Below are positions 1-8,687 of a DNA stretch of 64,000 bases, piece after piece (position 1 is the stretch's first letter; each line of letters begins with the position of its first letter). Source of the stretch: Bradyrhizobium cosmicum (GTDB lineage Bacteria; Pseudomonadota; Alphaproteobacteria; Rhizobiales; Xanthobacteraceae). The DNA lies in contig NZ_CP041656.2 in NCBI RefSeq assembly GCF_007290395.2, positions 2,294,001-2,358,000 of the forward strand, read 5' to 3'. A model generated the notes under the pieces. That model worked only from the letters and a program-made list of their open reading frames with translations. It was not told the DNA's origin and did not search any database. The translations under genes were made by a program, and so were the position numbers.

Positions 1-525
1 CATGGCATCCCAAGTGCCCGACGGATCGAGCGTGGTGACCTCGTCAACATCGACGTTTCGGCCGAGAAGAATGGCTTCTTCGCGGATACGGGGGCCTCGT
101 TCGCCGTTCCACCCGTGGCCCGTTCGATCGAACGTCTTTGCAGGGATGGTCGGCGGGCGATGTGGACGGGCCTGCGGCAGGTTGGAGCCGGCAGGCCGAT
201 TGCCGGCATCGGTCAGGCCATCGGGACCTTTGCGCGGAAGAATGGCTATACGCTCGTCAAGAATCTCGCCAGTCACGGCGTCGGGTTGTCGCTCCATGAG
301 GAGCCGACGGAGATCGCAACTTGGCCTGATCCCTCCGAGCGTCGCATCATGAGCGATGGCCTGGTGTTTACCGTCGAACCATTCCTGTCCTTTGGTGCGG
401 AGTGGGCCGAGGATGGCGATGATCCATGGACGCTGTACAGCAACCCCGAGGCGCCTACCGTTCAGTACGAACACACCGTCATCGCAACCAGAAACGGACC
501 TTTGGTCGTTACGCTGGCCGGTTGA
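1..525 (+). CDS. map: Methionine aminopeptidase, 3' part (5' end outside window)
   Basis: The reading frame is open from base 1 and ends at the TGA at 523-525, so the N-terminal third of the protein is missing. It removes the initiator methionine from nascent proteins in the cytoplasm. The visible part carries the metal-ligand pattern of the type I family: HGIP at the very start, then NIDVSAEKNGFFADTG with the two Asp ligands, SHGVGLSLHEEP with the His ligand, FTVEPF with a Glu, and YEHTV with the last Glu. The ATG at 115 lies inside the conserved fold and is not the start. The order and spacing of the ligands are intact, so the enzyme should be active if the missing part is normal. Confidence 0.88.
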   Translation, partial: HGIPSARRIERGDLVNIDVSAEKNGFFADTGASFAVPPVARSIERLCRDGRRAMWTGLRQVGAGRPIAGIGQAIGTFARKNGYTLVKNLASHGVGLSLHEEPTEIATWPDPSERRIMSDGLVFTVEPFLSFGAEWAEDGDDPWTLYSNPEAPTVQYEHTVIATRNGPLVVTLAG

Positions 526-609
526 GGCAACCAGCGCGACGGGTCTTCAGTGGCGCAAGGGGTTTTCATCCACGCGATCGTGCAGACCCGTTGCGCATGG
601 ACAATCTCA

Positions 610-831
610 TCATGCAACGAGATCCAGTAGCCGGCACGATCCACGCACCAGCACCTTGCGGCCCGTCGGCGTCATCGTCGGCACGCCATCGCTGACGACG
701 ACGAGGCCGAGCTTGACCAGTCCTTCAATGAGATAGGCTTTCGAGTGGCGGCCGTTCGATACCGGATTGCGAAGTCTGCGCAGCGCTTCCCACTGGTCCG
801 GCGAAAGATCGAAGTCGACGTCGTTGCTCAT
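610..831 (-). CDS. Small conserved-looking hypothetical protein (73 aa)
   Basis: An ATG at 831 follows a weak GAGG-type ribosome site. The product is acidic at the N-terminus (MSNDVDFDLSPDQWEALRRL) and then has a winged-helix-like pattern: a helix, a short KAYLIEGLVKLGLVVV stretch and a PTMTPTGRKVL hairpin. That layout resembles small DNA-binding or adaptor domains, but no function is claimed. It is convergent with the methionine aminopeptidase gene. The reading is supported by strong third-position GC and the protein-like composition. Confidence 0.6.
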   Translation of the reverse strand: MSNDVDFDLSPDQWEALRRLRNPVSNGRHSKAYLIEGLVKLGLVVVSDGVPTMTPTGRKVLVRGSCRLLDLVA

Positions 832-1182
832 GTTGCCTCAAGCGATGGTGCCGTTCGCGCGCCCCTGTTAGCGGCGCAGCATGAAGACCTTGCGACGACA
901 ATGAGTCCGGAATCCGGTGAGCTCTCTGGAACGTCTCTTCACAAATTGCCGCGCATCGTTGCGTCACAAGAGTTAAGATCGCTCAGATGCAAATATCGTC
1001 ACAGACGCAGATAACTTATTGATGATCGAAAGTTGATGTTGCGCTGCAGTTGCCGCGGTGCATGGGAAGTGTTGCTGTCCCATTCTGCGTCGTGATAGGC
1101 CCAGCAATGATGAGGCGCGACGTTCGGGACTCTGCTAGGCTGACCTGCGGAGAATGGCTTCACACGACAGGAGTGTGAGTGC
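832..1182. other. Intergenic stretch, no gene seen
   Basis: About 350 bases. The short frames on both strands have shadow-like compositions (runs of Arg, Ser and Pro). The middle part is locally A/T-rich near 985-1040 (around AGATGCAAATATCG and TTATTGATGATCG), which could hold a promoter for the gene at 610-831 or 1183-1365, but no clear -35/-10 pair was found. Confidence 0.4.
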
Positions 1183-1365
1183 ATGAAAAGGCTGATTGAA
1201 ATTCGCAGTCAGGAATTTCTGTGCCGTGAACGCGCCGCGCGGGATTCGGAGCGTCGAATGTTCTGGCTTGCGCAGGCCCAGGAATGGGAGCAGCGCGCGC
1301 TCGATGAAATCGCCTATCACTTTCGCGAGTGCAATCTCGCGCAGGCTGAGCTAAACGCTGCCTGA
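1183..1365 (+). CDS. Small charged hypothetical protein (60 aa)
   Basis: The ATG at 1183 is preceded by CAGGAGTGTGAGTGC, a good ribosome site. The product is almost wholly helical and rich in Glu, Arg and Ala (RERAARDSERRMFWLAQAQEWEQRA), as expected of a short soluble coiled-coil-like protein. I do not recognise a named family. It ends 20 bases before the convergent VWA gene. Confidence 0.6.
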   Translation: MKRLIEIRSQEFLCRERAARDSERRMFWLAQAQEWEQRALDEIAYHFRECNLAQAELNAA

Positions 1366-1384
1366 TGCCGGAACCTATCACGCT

Positions 1385-2770
1385 TTACTGATAAGTCGCC
1401 ACGATATCGGATACCGCGCGCTCGAGCTGCTGCGCGGTGGCACATTGGCGCACGACGGTGCAAAAGGTCGCATAGCGCGGCATCTCGGAATCGCCAAAGC
1501 CCCAGGCGAGCCGTCCTTCGGGATTGAGCCAGACCAGCCGCTTCGACCGCTCGGAAATGCGGCGGAGGATGTCGGCGCGCGGATCGAGATTGTTGCTGCG
1601 GGCATCGCCGAGCACGATCACCGTGGTCTGCGGCGTCAGTGTGCTCATGAACTCCTTCTCGAAATCGACCAGAGAGGAGCCGTAGTCCGACGAGCCGAAG
1701 CCGACCTTGGACATGATCTCGGCCATCGCCTCTTCCGGCGACTTCTTCTCCAGGATCTCGCTGACCTCGATCAGGTGCGAGGAGAAAGCGAAGGAGTGGA
1801 CGTCGTCGACCACCTCGTGCAGCGAGTGAATCAGGAGCAGGAAGAAGTCAGAGACCTGCGCGACCGAGCCGGAGACGTCGCAGATTGCCACGATCCTCGG
1901 CCGGTCGCGATGCTTGCGCTTCCATGCCGTGAGGAAGGGCACGCTGCCCCAGGCTGCGTTGCGGCGGATCGTGCGGCGGACGTCGAGATGGCCGCGGCGC
2001 TGGCGCTTGCGCGGCTTCGAATAGCGCTCGCGCAGGCGCCGCGCGATCTGGCGGATGAGGGCGCGCATCTCGGCGACCTGGCGCCGCTCGATGCGGGCGA
2101 GCGGCGCGTTGCGCAGGATTTCGTTGCGGAGGTTCTCGGCTTCCTCGCGGGCATAGAGTGCTAGTCCCTGTGAGACCGTGTCGCGCACCGCCTCGCGCAG
2201 GGCATCGAGCGCGTCGCGCAGGCGCTCTGCCAGTGCGGGATTGGTCGCCGTCAGTTCGTCGAGATCGTCGCGCAGGCGCTGAAGGCCCATGGCGTCGAGA
2301 ATGCGGCTGGAAAAGATGCCGCGCTGGGTGGAATAACGGATATCGGACAGGGAGGCTGCGCCTGAAGCGCCGGCGATGGCGGCCGCAACGGCATTGCGAT
2401 CCTGTGACAGCAGCATCTGCGCCAGCGGGCCCAATCCTTCGGGCGGTTGGCCTTCGCCGGCCTCACTGGTCGCGCCCGAAGGCGGCGCCGGATCCGCATC
2501 CGGCGAAGCATCCGCGGTGTCGGGCTCAGACTGATCCTGCCGCGGCTCCGGCTGGCTGAAGAACAGATCGAAGCAGTCGCCGAGCGCGAGCTTCTCGTCC
2601 TGCGATTTGGCGAGCGTCAGGAGCAGGGCGTCGCGCAGGATGGCGCGATCGGACACGCCGACCTGCGCGACCGCGCGCATCGCATCGATGCTTTCGGCGG
2701 GCGAGACGTGGACGCCGGCGCCGCGCGCCGCCCGGAAGAAGCGATGGATGTTCTCGCGCATCGGCGTCAA
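1385..2770 (-). CDS. CoxE-like VWA-domain protein
   Basis: A 461-residue protein. The C-terminal part is a von Willebrand factor A domain with a MIDAS motif DVSGS at about residues 298-302 and a later GDARSNN that supplies further metal ligands. The N-terminal half is helical with an acidic, Pro-rich linker around residues 75-110, and a very basic stretch (about 244-270) sits just before the VWA fold. This is the CoxE/YehP-like architecture that works with a MoxR AAA+ ATPase to insert metal or activate a partner enzyme. Its ATG overlaps the stop of the MoxR gene by four bases (ATGA), so the two are translationally coupled. No carbon-monoxide dehydrogenase genes are visible nearby, so the client is unknown. 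Confidence 0.85.
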   Translation of the reverse strand: MTPMRENIHRFFRAARGAGVHVSPAESIDAMRAVAQVGVSDRAILRDALLLTLAKSQDEKLALGDCFDLFFSQPEPRQDQSEPDTADASPDADPAPPSGATSEAGEGQPPEGLGPLAQMLLSQDRNAVAAAIAGASGAASLSDIRYSTQRGIFSSRILDAMGLQRLRDDLDELTATNPALAERLRDALDALREAVRDTVSQGLALYAREEAENLRNEILRNAPLARIERRQVAEMRALIRQIARRLRERYSKPRKRQRRGHLDVRRTIRRNAAWGSVPFLTAWKRKHRDRPRIVAICDVSGSVAQVSDFFLLLIHSLHEVVDDVHSFAFSSHLIEVSEILEKKSPEEAMAEIMSKVGFGSSDYGSSLVDFEKEFMSTLTPQTTVIVLGDARSNNLDPRADILRRISERSKRLVWLNPEGRLAWGFGDSEMPRYATFCTVVRQCATAQQLERAVSDIVATYQ

Positions 2771-3714
2771 CCGAAGACGTTGGATCGTGCTGCCTTGGCA
2801 ATGAAGGTCGTAATCTGGGGCTGAGCCGCCTCGATGTCAGCCTCGTATTTCAGGAGCACATTGAGCGTGTCCTTGACGATCTCGGTGTCGAGCTCGGAAG
2901 CTTGCAACAACACCAGCACGCGTGCCCAGTCGATGGTCTCGCTGACAGAGGGCAGCTTCTTCAGATCGAGTGAGCGGATTTCGTGGATGAAGCCGACCAT
3001 CTGCCGGCGCAGCGTCTGCGAAATGCCGGGCACGCGGCTCTCGACGATACGTTCCTCCAGCCGCTGCTCGGGGAAGCCGATATGCAGATGCAGGCAGCGC
3101 CGCTTCAGGGCGTCGCCGAGGTCACGTTCGCTGTTCGAGGTCAGGATCACGGTGGGCGGCGTGATCGCCGAGACGGTGCCGAGCTCGGGGATCGTGACCT
3201 GGAAGTCGGACAGGATCTCCAGCAGCAGCGATTCGAATTCGGCGTCCGACTTGTCGATTTCGTCGATCAGCAGCACGCAGCCGCCCGGCTGCTCCAGCGC
3301 CTGCAGCAGGGGCCGCGGCTCGACGAACTCCTTGGAAAAGAACACGTCGCCGAAATCATGAAGCTGGGCGAGCGCTGCGTGCAGAGTTTGCGCGCCGCCG
3401 AGCACTTCGCCGAGCTTGTCCTTCAGGATCTGGGTGTAGAGAAGCTGCTTGGCGTATTTCCACTCGTAGAGCGCCTTGGCCTCGTCGAGGCCTTCGTAGC
3501 ACTGCAACCGGATCATCTTCATGCCGCGCCAGGCGGCAATCGCCTTCGCAAGCTCGGTCTTGCCGACGCCAGCAGGGCCTTCGACCAGGATCGGCTTCTC
3601 GATCTGTTGCGACAAGTAGACCGCGGTCGCGATCTGCCGGCTGGCGATGTAGCCCTGCGCGGCGAGGCCGCTCTCCACTGCCTCGATCGCTGTCGAGGGC
3701 TTCTGTTCAGCCAC
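2767..3714 (-). CDS. MoxR/CoxD-family AAA+ ATPase
   Basis: I choose the GTG at 3714 because GGGAG stands nine bases upstream and the product begins VAEQKPSTAIEAVESGL, as in the CoxD group; the open frame runs on upstream to 3978 without protein-like sequence. The 315-residue product has Walker A GPAGVGKT (about 46-53), Walker B VLLIDEID (about 147-154), sensor 1 ILTSNSERD and an Arg-rich sensor region LKRRC. MoxR ATPases use ATP to remodel or load cofactors into partner complexes through a VWA protein. The downstream VWA gene overlaps it, forming a two-gene operon. Confidence 0.88.
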   Translation of the reverse strand: MAEQKPSTAIEAVESGLAAQGYIASRQIATAVYLSQQIEKPILVEGPAGVGKTELAKAIAAWRGMKMIRLQCYEGLDEAKALYEWKYAKQLLYTQILKDKLGEVLGGAQTLHAALAQLHDFGDVFFSKEFVEPRPLLQALEQPGGCVLLIDEIDKSDAEFESLLLEILSDFQVTIPELGTVSAITPPTVILTSNSERDLGDALKRRCLHLHIGFPEQRLEERIVESRVPGISQTLRRQMVGFIHEIRSLDLKKLPSVSETIDWARVLVLLQASELDTEIVKDTLNVLLKYEADIEAAQPQITTFIAKAARSNVFG

Positions 3715-3859
3715 GAATTGGCGCTCCCAAAGGTCTTGCTTGGGGCTTGTTCTGCCTGCGTTCACGGCAAAGAACAAGCCTCGTTTGGGAATGACCAGAC
3801 CCGCGTGAGCGGCGTTTTTTCCGCTTAACGCAAATAGTTGAGTGGTTCGCCGATCGCAG

Positions 3860-4060
3860 TCAGTGCCGCAGCAGCTCCGGCTTGCGGATGGTCTGTCGGA
3901 CCTCGCCGCCGCAATCGGCGCATTCATAGATGAAGTCGATCTTGGCCAGGGTCCAATGCGGTTCGACATCGCGAACATACATCGGCAGGAACCCCATGCA
4001 CGTCGGGCAAATCACAGGCGCGATTTCGATGTCCTGATGATGCTGTACATAAGCGGGCAT
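3860..4060 (-). CDS. Small zinc-ribbon hypothetical protein (66 aa)
   Basis: Two CxxC pairs (CPTC at about 18-21 and CADC at about 47-50) are spaced as in a zinc ribbon. The rest is hydrophilic with no membrane segment. AAGGAGAG lies just upstream of the ATG at 4060. The protein could bind metal or nucleic acid; nothing more specific can be read. Confidence 0.65.
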   Translation of the reverse strand: MPAYVQHHQDIEIAPVICPTCMGFLPMYVRDVEPHWTLAKIDFIYECADCGGEVRQTIRKPELLRH

Positions 4061-4283
4061 CTCGGCTCTCCTTCGCAGGCGACCACCAAACCCCGCGCAA
4101 AAACTACTGCCGGTCGCACCGATGCCGTCATCAACTCTTTCGAACAGAGGTGGAACGGCGGGCGTTTGTCGTTCGCTGTGACATTCTTGTTACGTCTCTG
4201 TACTGTAACGGGCGGACCAAATGCCTATTTCTCCGGCCGATCAGGTTTTTTGACCATCCTGCAACGATGAGGGAGCAACGCTC

Positions 4284-5258
4284 ATGACGCATGCCATTCG
4301 TTTTCACAAGACCGGCGGTCCTGAAGTCCTCGTCTGGGAGGAAGTCAGTGTCGGCAAGCCCGGGCCAGGCGAGGCACGCATTCGCCACACGGCCGTCGGT
4401 CTCAACTTCGTCGACATCTACAATCGGTCCGGTGTGTATCCGGTGCAATTGCCGAGCGGCCTCGGCAGCGAGGCGGCGGGCATTGTCGAGGAAGTCGGGC
4501 CCGGCGTTGCCGACCTGAAGCCCGGCGATCGCGTCGCCTATGGGGCTTCACCCCTCGGAGCCTACTCCGAGGCGCGGCTGATCCCCGCCGATCGACTCCT
4601 GAAGCTGCCTGACGGTGTCGATGACAAGACTGCGGCGGCAATGATGCTCAAGGGCCTCACCACGCAATATTTGATCCGGCAGACCTACCGGGTGAAGGCC
4701 GGGGATACCATCCTGCTCCACGCTGCGGCCGGTGGCGTCGGCCTTATCCTGAGCCAGTGGGCCAAGCATCTCGGCGCGACTGTGATCGGCACGGTCAGCA
4801 GCGACGAGAAGGCCAAGCTTGCCAAGGCGCATGGCTGCGACCATGTCATCATCTACACGCGTGAGGATTTCGTGAAGCGCGTGGACGAGATCACGGGCGG
4901 CAAGAAAGTGCCGGTGGTCTATGATTCCGTCGGCAAGGACACGTTCCTGAAGTCACTGGACTGTCTCGCGCCGCTCGGCGTCGCCGCGCTATTTGGCGCG
5001 TCCTCCGGCGCCGTCGAGCCGCTCAATCTCGGCCTGCTCGCGCAGAAGGGGTCGCTCTACGTCACCCGGCCGACCTTGTTCACCTACGCCGCCAAGCGCG
5101 AGGCCCTGGTCGCGATGGCGAACGAGTTGTTTGATGTCGTCAAGTCCGGCGCAGTCAAGATCGAGGTCCACCAGACCTATCCGCTGAAGGACGCAGCCAA
5201 AGCGCACGCCGATCTCGCTGCGCGCAAGACCACGGGCTCGACCGTCCTCACGGTTTGA
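4284..5258 (+). CDS. NAD(P)H:quinone oxidoreductase (zeta-crystallin/QOR type)
   Basis: A 324-residue medium-chain dehydrogenase/reductase without the zinc-binding cysteines, as in QOR. It starts MTHAIRFHKTGGPEVL, typical of the family, and has NFVDIYNRSGVYP in the substrate domain and the nucleotide-binding AAGGVG at about 148-153. The ATG at 4284 has GGGAGCAACGCTC upstream. QORs reduce quinones with NADPH in the cytoplasm. It is a single gene, with opposite-strand neighbours on both sides. Confidence 0.9.
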   Translation: MTHAIRFHKTGGPEVLVWEEVSVGKPGPGEARIRHTAVGLNFVDIYNRSGVYPVQLPSGLGSEAAGIVEEVGPGVADLKPGDRVAYGASPLGAYSEARLIPADRLLKLPDGVDDKTAAAMMLKGLTTQYLIRQTYRVKAGDTILLHAAAGGVGLILSQWAKHLGATVIGTVSSDEKAKLAKAHGCDHVIIYTREDFVKRVDEITGGKKVPVVYDSVGKDTFLKSLDCLAPLGVAALFGASSGAVEPLNLGLLAQKGSLYVTRPTLFTYAAKREALVAMANELFDVVKSGAVKIEVHQTYPLKDAAKAHADLAARKTTGSTVLTV

Positions 5259-5297
5259 TCCGCGGCTGGCGAGTGGCGCAGGTCGGTAAGGCCTGCG

Positions 5298-5585
5298 TCA
5301 CGTCCGCTCGTGCTTGCGCAGGTCGCGGGCGTGATCGAGGCGGATGGCCTGGATGTCGATCTCTTCAGGCGGGACTTGCGGGAGGTCTTGGGGCAGGGCG
5401 GCCTCGGTCAGGATGGCCTCAGTCACGTCTTCGACCGAATTTTCGGCGATCTCGTGAATGAACGAGATGTTCCGATATTCACCCGAGGCGACGCGGGAAA
5501 TCACTTGGCGTCGTGTGACTTCGGGGTCGACGACTGCTTCGCGGCCGCGCCGTCCGTAGTCGATCATCACAACGAAATACTGCAT
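5298..5585 (-). CDS. Hypothetical protein (95 aa) under operator-like control
   Basis: I use the inner ATG at 5585 (MQYFVVMIDYGRRG) rather than the upstream one at 5609, because the promoter described at 5627-5655 would start transcription close to 5620. The product is soluble, with an acidic C-terminal half (VEDVTEAILTEAALP), and does not resemble a family I know. It lies downstream of the S24 repressor gene in the same direction but has its own promoter, overlapped by the same kind of palindrome found in front of that repressor. That suggests it is a target of the repressor. Confidence 0.6.
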   Translation of the reverse strand: MQYFVVMIDYGRRGREAVVDPEVTRRQVISRVASGEYRNISFIHEIAENSVEDVTEAILTEAALPQDLPQVPPEEIDIQAIRLDHARDLRKHERT

Positions 5586-5626
5586 GAAAGCCACTCTGCC
5601 GCGCCTCAATGGTCGAGGTGCAGCAG

Positions 5627-5678
5627 AGTATTTCCGAAAAACAGAATTGAGTCAAGGCAATTTCCAGAAATCGGAAAT
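5627..5678 (-). promoter_or_regulatory. Promoter with overlapping operator-like palindromes
   Basis: Read on the minus strand: TTGACT (5655-5650), a 17-base spacer, then AATACT (5632-5627). Upstream of the -35 lies an interrupted palindrome, ATTTCC (5660-5665) and GGAAAT (5673-5678). A second TTCGGAAA-like element lies in the spacer. The half-sites match those at 6334-6405, so the nearby S24 repressor probably controls this promoter. Confidence 0.5.
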
Positions 5679-5685
5679 CGGGCGC

Positions 5686-6294
5686 TTATTTGCCCTTCTT
5701 GCGGGGGCGGGCCGATTTGGCGCGCAGCCGCTCCAGTTGGCCCTTGGGCATGGACAGGCAGATCTCGCCCACCCACTCGAGCTTCACGCCGACGATCGGC
5801 TTGGCGTTGAAGCTGGTGAGATTGACGACGGAGGGGGACTTGCCCCGCTCGATGGTCTTCAAATAGCGCTCGCCGGTCTTGAGGCGAACCACGGCCTCTT
5901 CACCGTAGAAACTCGACAGCGGATGGCGCTGGTCCTTGTAGACCACGATCACGTCGCCGCTCTCGTATTTGGGCAGCATCGAATCGCCCACGATCTCGAA
6001 GGCGACGGTCTCTTCCATGATCGGGAAGGGCAGCGCGATATCGCCGAGACCTTCCGGAGGAACCTGTTCATAATCTGGCTCGATCACGGCGCCGGCGCCG
6101 ACCCGGCCCATGATTGGCGCGAGGTTGAGCTCGAGATATTCCATAATCGGAATGATTTCCGACGCCTTGACCAGTCGCTCGCCGCCGAGGATCTCCGACA
6201 CCGCGCCTGGCCGCACGCCCATGGCCGCAGCCAAGCCGCCCTTGCTCTTGCCCGTCTTCTCCAGGCCCCGCTCGATCATCGCAACGTCCAACAT
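5686..6294 (-). CDS. Helix-turn-helix repressor with S24 (LexA/CI-like) peptidase domain
   Basis: The ATG at 6294 is chosen because GAGGGA lies nine bases upstream and the product then starts with the helix-turn-helix (about 14-40, KSKGGLAAAMGVRPGAVSEILGG). The longer frame would add a non-protein-like leader that runs through the operators. The C-terminal half is an S24 peptidase fold with catalytic Ser in GDSMLPKYESGD (about residue 105) and Lys in RYLKTIERG (about 146). Such proteins bind operators as dimers and can self-cleave after DNA damage or another signal. The basic tail (RPRKKGK) is unusual. It is divergent from the GcrA-like gene, with palindromes in between. It could be an old prophage repressor that has become chromosomal. 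Confidence 0.82.
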   Translation of the reverse strand: MLDVAMIERGLEKTGKSKGGLAAAMGVRPGAVSEILGGERLVKASEIIPIMEYLELNLAPIMGRVGAGAVIEPDYEQVPPEGLGDIALPFPIMEETVAFEIVGDSMLPKYESGDVIVVYKDQRHPLSSFYGEEAVVRLKTGERYLKTIERGKSPSVVNLTSFNAKPIVGVKLEWVGEICLSMPKGQLERLRAKSARPRKKGK

Positions 6295-6333
6295 GCTGAT
6301 TCCCTCGATTGCTCGTCGTTCTGCCTCTTGTAA

Positions 6334-6405
6334 TCCGAAATTCGGAATTGATGCAATTATGAATATCAGAATTATCGCTTGACTTGTTATTCGGAATACC
6401 GGAAT
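6334..6405. promoter_or_regulatory. Divergent regulatory region with two repressor-type palindromes
   Basis: A perfect 13-base palindrome TCCGAAATTCGGA lies at 6334-6346. A second one, ATTCGG-aat-ACCGGAAT, lies at 6389-6405. On the plus strand TTGACT (6379-6384) is followed after 17 bases by GAATGT, so the second palindrome fills the spacer of a plausible promoter for the GcrA-like gene. The first sits about 40 bases upstream of the repressor start. Autoregulation and control of the divergent gene are inferred. Confidence 0.55.
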
Positions 6406-6460
6406 GTGTGTTTCGCCGCCCGGTCGTGCCGGCCGTGGAGGCGTATCACAGGACAGCAGC

Positions 6461-6994
6461 ATGGAACCGGGCCATTGGTCGTCGGAGCATTCCGACGCGC
6501 TTCGCGACTATTTTCTCAAGGGGATGTCCTATGCGGAGATAGGACGGGAGATTAACGCAAGATTTGGAACGGCTTACTCGCGCGGCGCGGTGATCGGCCG
6601 TGCCAAGCGGCTGGGGCTCATTGCGCCGGCACGGATGCCGAGCCCGTCGATCGTGCCGGCTTTACCGGGGCTGGCCTGTCCACTTTCGCCGCGGCAATCG
6701 GCGTTGCCAAACCTGAACTCTCCGCCGAAGTCCGTCATGAAGCCTGCCGCGCCGGTCAAGTTGCGCTGCGTCGGCGTCCAGCCGCGCCTGATCCCTCTGG
6801 TCAAACTCGCGCCGGGCGACTGCCGTTACCCCTATGGCGGCGACAAGGACGGGGAGGAGATCGCGTTTTGCGGCCATCCGCGCCAGCCGGGCTCCAGCTA
6901 TTGCACGCCGCATGCCGGCCTGACCCGCAAATCTGGAACTGCGGCTGCCCGTGCCACCGGTCCCCTCGTGCTGAGGCTGGTCTCGGCGGCCTGA
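6461..6994 (+). CDS. GcrA-like cell-cycle regulator
   Basis: I choose the ATG at 6461 (MEPGHWSSEHSDALRDYFLKG) since the predicted transcript would begin near 6414 and AGGAC stands upstream; the open frame begins at 6404. The 177-residue product has the GcrA layout. The N-terminal helix-turn-helix has W/L-rich helices and GMSYAEIGREINARFG...GAVIGRAKRLGL. A Pro-rich linker follows, then a C-terminal module LAPGDCRYPYGG...IAFCGHPRQPGSSYCTPHAGL with the typical Cys residues. GcrA proteins bind sigma70 RNA polymerase and act at GANTC-methylated promoters. This copy is paired with a phage-type repressor, so it may be an accessory paralogue rather than the essential GcrA. Confidence 0.78.
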   Translation: MEPGHWSSEHSDALRDYFLKGMSYAEIGREINARFGTAYSRGAVIGRAKRLGLIAPARMPSPSIVPALPGLACPLSPRQSALPNLNSPPKSVMKPAAPVKLRCVGVQPRLIPLVKLAPGDCRYPYGGDKDGEEIAFCGHPRQPGSSYCTPHAGLTRKSGTAAARATGPLVLRLVSAA

Positions 6995-7055
6995 GGAGGC
7001 TGCCACCCGTTCAATCGTCAATCCCCCAATCGTGAATTTTGCAAGGAGTATCCGA

Positions 7056-7631
7056 GTGGCACGTGCCCGACGCAATAAGTCCTACAGATTGGCTGAGATC
7101 TACGACCGGCGGTCGCGCGAGGTCCCGTTCAATGCGGAGGTGGCGGCGGTCGAGGTCGATAATCCGCTGGCGCTCGATCCCGGCGAGAAGATCGTGGCGA
7201 TCCGGTCGGTCCGCGGCGATCCGCTCGGGCGGCTGCACGCGCATCACCAGATCGACGAGGCGCAATATCGCGGCGGACGCGCCTTCCAGAACGATTGGGA
7301 GACGGCGGAGCGCGGGCCCCAGGCGGTGGACCCGACCCGCGAGTATGTCGATGGCGCGCGCTCGCGCGAGCCTGTCACCGAGAGCCAGCGGCAGGCGGTG
7401 CTGCGCCTGAACCGGGTCGAGCGCGAACTCGGCACCGACGGCGCTGCGCTGGTGCACGACGTGTTGGTGCTTGGGCTGACCATGGACCAGATCGGGGAGC
7501 GCCGCGCGGTCCGGACCCAGCGCTGGAACGACTATTTTGCGCGCCGTTTTCGCGAATGCCTTGACCGGCTGGCGCAAGTCTACGGTTTTGCAATGGAGGG
7601 GATGACTCAGCGCGGGCAGCGGCGCCGATGA
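7056..7631 (+). CDS. Hypothetical protein (191 aa), possibly DUF6456-like
   Basis: The GTG at 7056 is preceded by AAGGAG with a seven-base gap, which is better than the GTG at 7032. The protein is strongly basic at the N-terminus (VARARRNKSYRL) and ends with a helical part (TMDQIGERRAVRTQRWNDYFARRFRECLDRLA) that looks like a sigma-factor or helix-turn-helix region. It follows the GcrA-like gene by 61 bases in the same direction and is probably co-transcribed. A role in regulation is likely, but I cannot name the family with certainty. Confidence 0.7.
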   Translation: MARARRNKSYRLAEIYDRRSREVPFNAEVAAVEVDNPLALDPGEKIVAIRSVRGDPLGRLHAHHQIDEAQYRGGRAFQNDWETAERGPQAVDPTREYVDGARSREPVTESQRQAVLRLNRVERELGTDGAALVHDVLVLGLTMDQIGERRAVRTQRWNDYFARRFRECLDRLAQVYGFAMEGMTQRGQRRR

Positions 7632-7677
7632 TGGCGGCGCGCCAGCGGTCCCGGCCGCCGGCGCGCCGATTCGCCGC

Positions 7678-8034
7678 TTACGGGTGCGGCACGATCTGGT
7701 AAGGCGTCGTATAAGGCTCGACACGGAGTGAGGCGTTGGCCAAGAGCCCGATCTTGGCGGTCGGCGCCTGCTGCATTTCGCCGTTCGGGCCGCGATGCAC
7801 GTTGTATTGCCAGACCGTGAGATCGCCCTTCTGGGCGAGCGCGTGAGCAACCGCGCTCGCATCGTTGCCGCCGAGCGCCTTAAGCTCCTCTGCCGACAGT
7901 CCGACGACGATTTCGTCCTTGATCGTGACGATCTTGAACAGGTTCATCTTTGTCTCCTGCGCCCATGCGCCTTGTATCGAGAAGGTGAGAAGCGCGACCG
8001 CGGCGCCCTTGATGAGATCAGAGCGAGAAAGCAT
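7678..8034 (-). CDS. Secreted hypothetical protein (118 aa)
   Basis: The N-terminus MLSRSDLIKGAAVALLTFSIQGAWAQE is a signal peptide with a likely cut after AWA. The mature part has no cysteine and no repeats (KIVTIKDEIVVGLSAEELKALGG...). It should be periplasmic. The family was not recognised. GGACGAC precedes the ATG at 8034. Confidence 0.65.
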   Translation of the reverse strand: MLSRSDLIKGAAVALLTFSIQGAWAQETKMNLFKIVTIKDEIVVGLSAEELKALGGNDASAVAHALAQKGDLTVWQYNVHRGPNGEMQQAPTAKIGLLANASLRVEPYTTPYQIVPHP

Positions 8035-8687
8035 GCCGTCGTCCTTTGGTGCTGAGGTGCGCCCGTATCGAAGAGTCCGTCAGCCATGGCGCCCGTGGTC
8101 TGCGTGGCCGTGTCGCAACCGCTTGGTCGTTCGACCTCGAACATCGGTTCACCGGGCGGAAACATATCGGGAGCGATCAACTCCGGCGCCCGGATCAGGA
8201 CCCTGGAGAGACCGGCTGCGCGATGGACGTTCACTTTATCGACGGCACAACCGCCGAGGCCGAACTCAACAATTACGTGTATACTCTGAAGAAACTTTAA
8301 TCTGCGTTTGCCGATCTCCGTTCACAGCGGAAACACGCCGAAACGCTGTGCCGATTGACAGTGATCGAGGCTTTAAGCTTGGGTGATGCCGCTTCTTGAC
8401 GCAGGCGGGTGACGGCAGTCCATATTCCTGTTATCCGGAATTGCCGTAGTGCGATGCAGATGAAGCATCGCTTCAGCGACGGCTTGGGCTTGCCGGAAGG
8501 GTTGTTCCTTGACATAGTTACAACCTGTTCGGTTCAGCCTGTCCTTCTGGAGATGTAGTTCAACGTGGTGGCCCGCAGGGTATCCGACCGAGATGTTCGT
8601 TCGCACCAGGGCGGCCGGTCATGGTGGTCGGCTTAGAGACGGACCAGATGTCTGATCAGGAAGACCGATGCTTGTCATAGGTGCGAG
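8035..8687. other. Intergenic stretch, no convincing gene
   Basis: About 650 bases. The frame 8046-8300 (84 aa) lacks a ribosome site and its first 60 residues look non-coding; only its last 25 residues (from the ATG at 8223, MDVHFIDGTTAEAELNNYVY) look protein-like. No RNA gene or repeat was found. Confidence 0.35.

Noticed and set aside
8046..8300. Possible 84-aa gene on the plus strand
   Set aside because: No ribosome site and most of it looks non-coding; only the last 25 residues look protein-like, so it was left in the intergenic entry.
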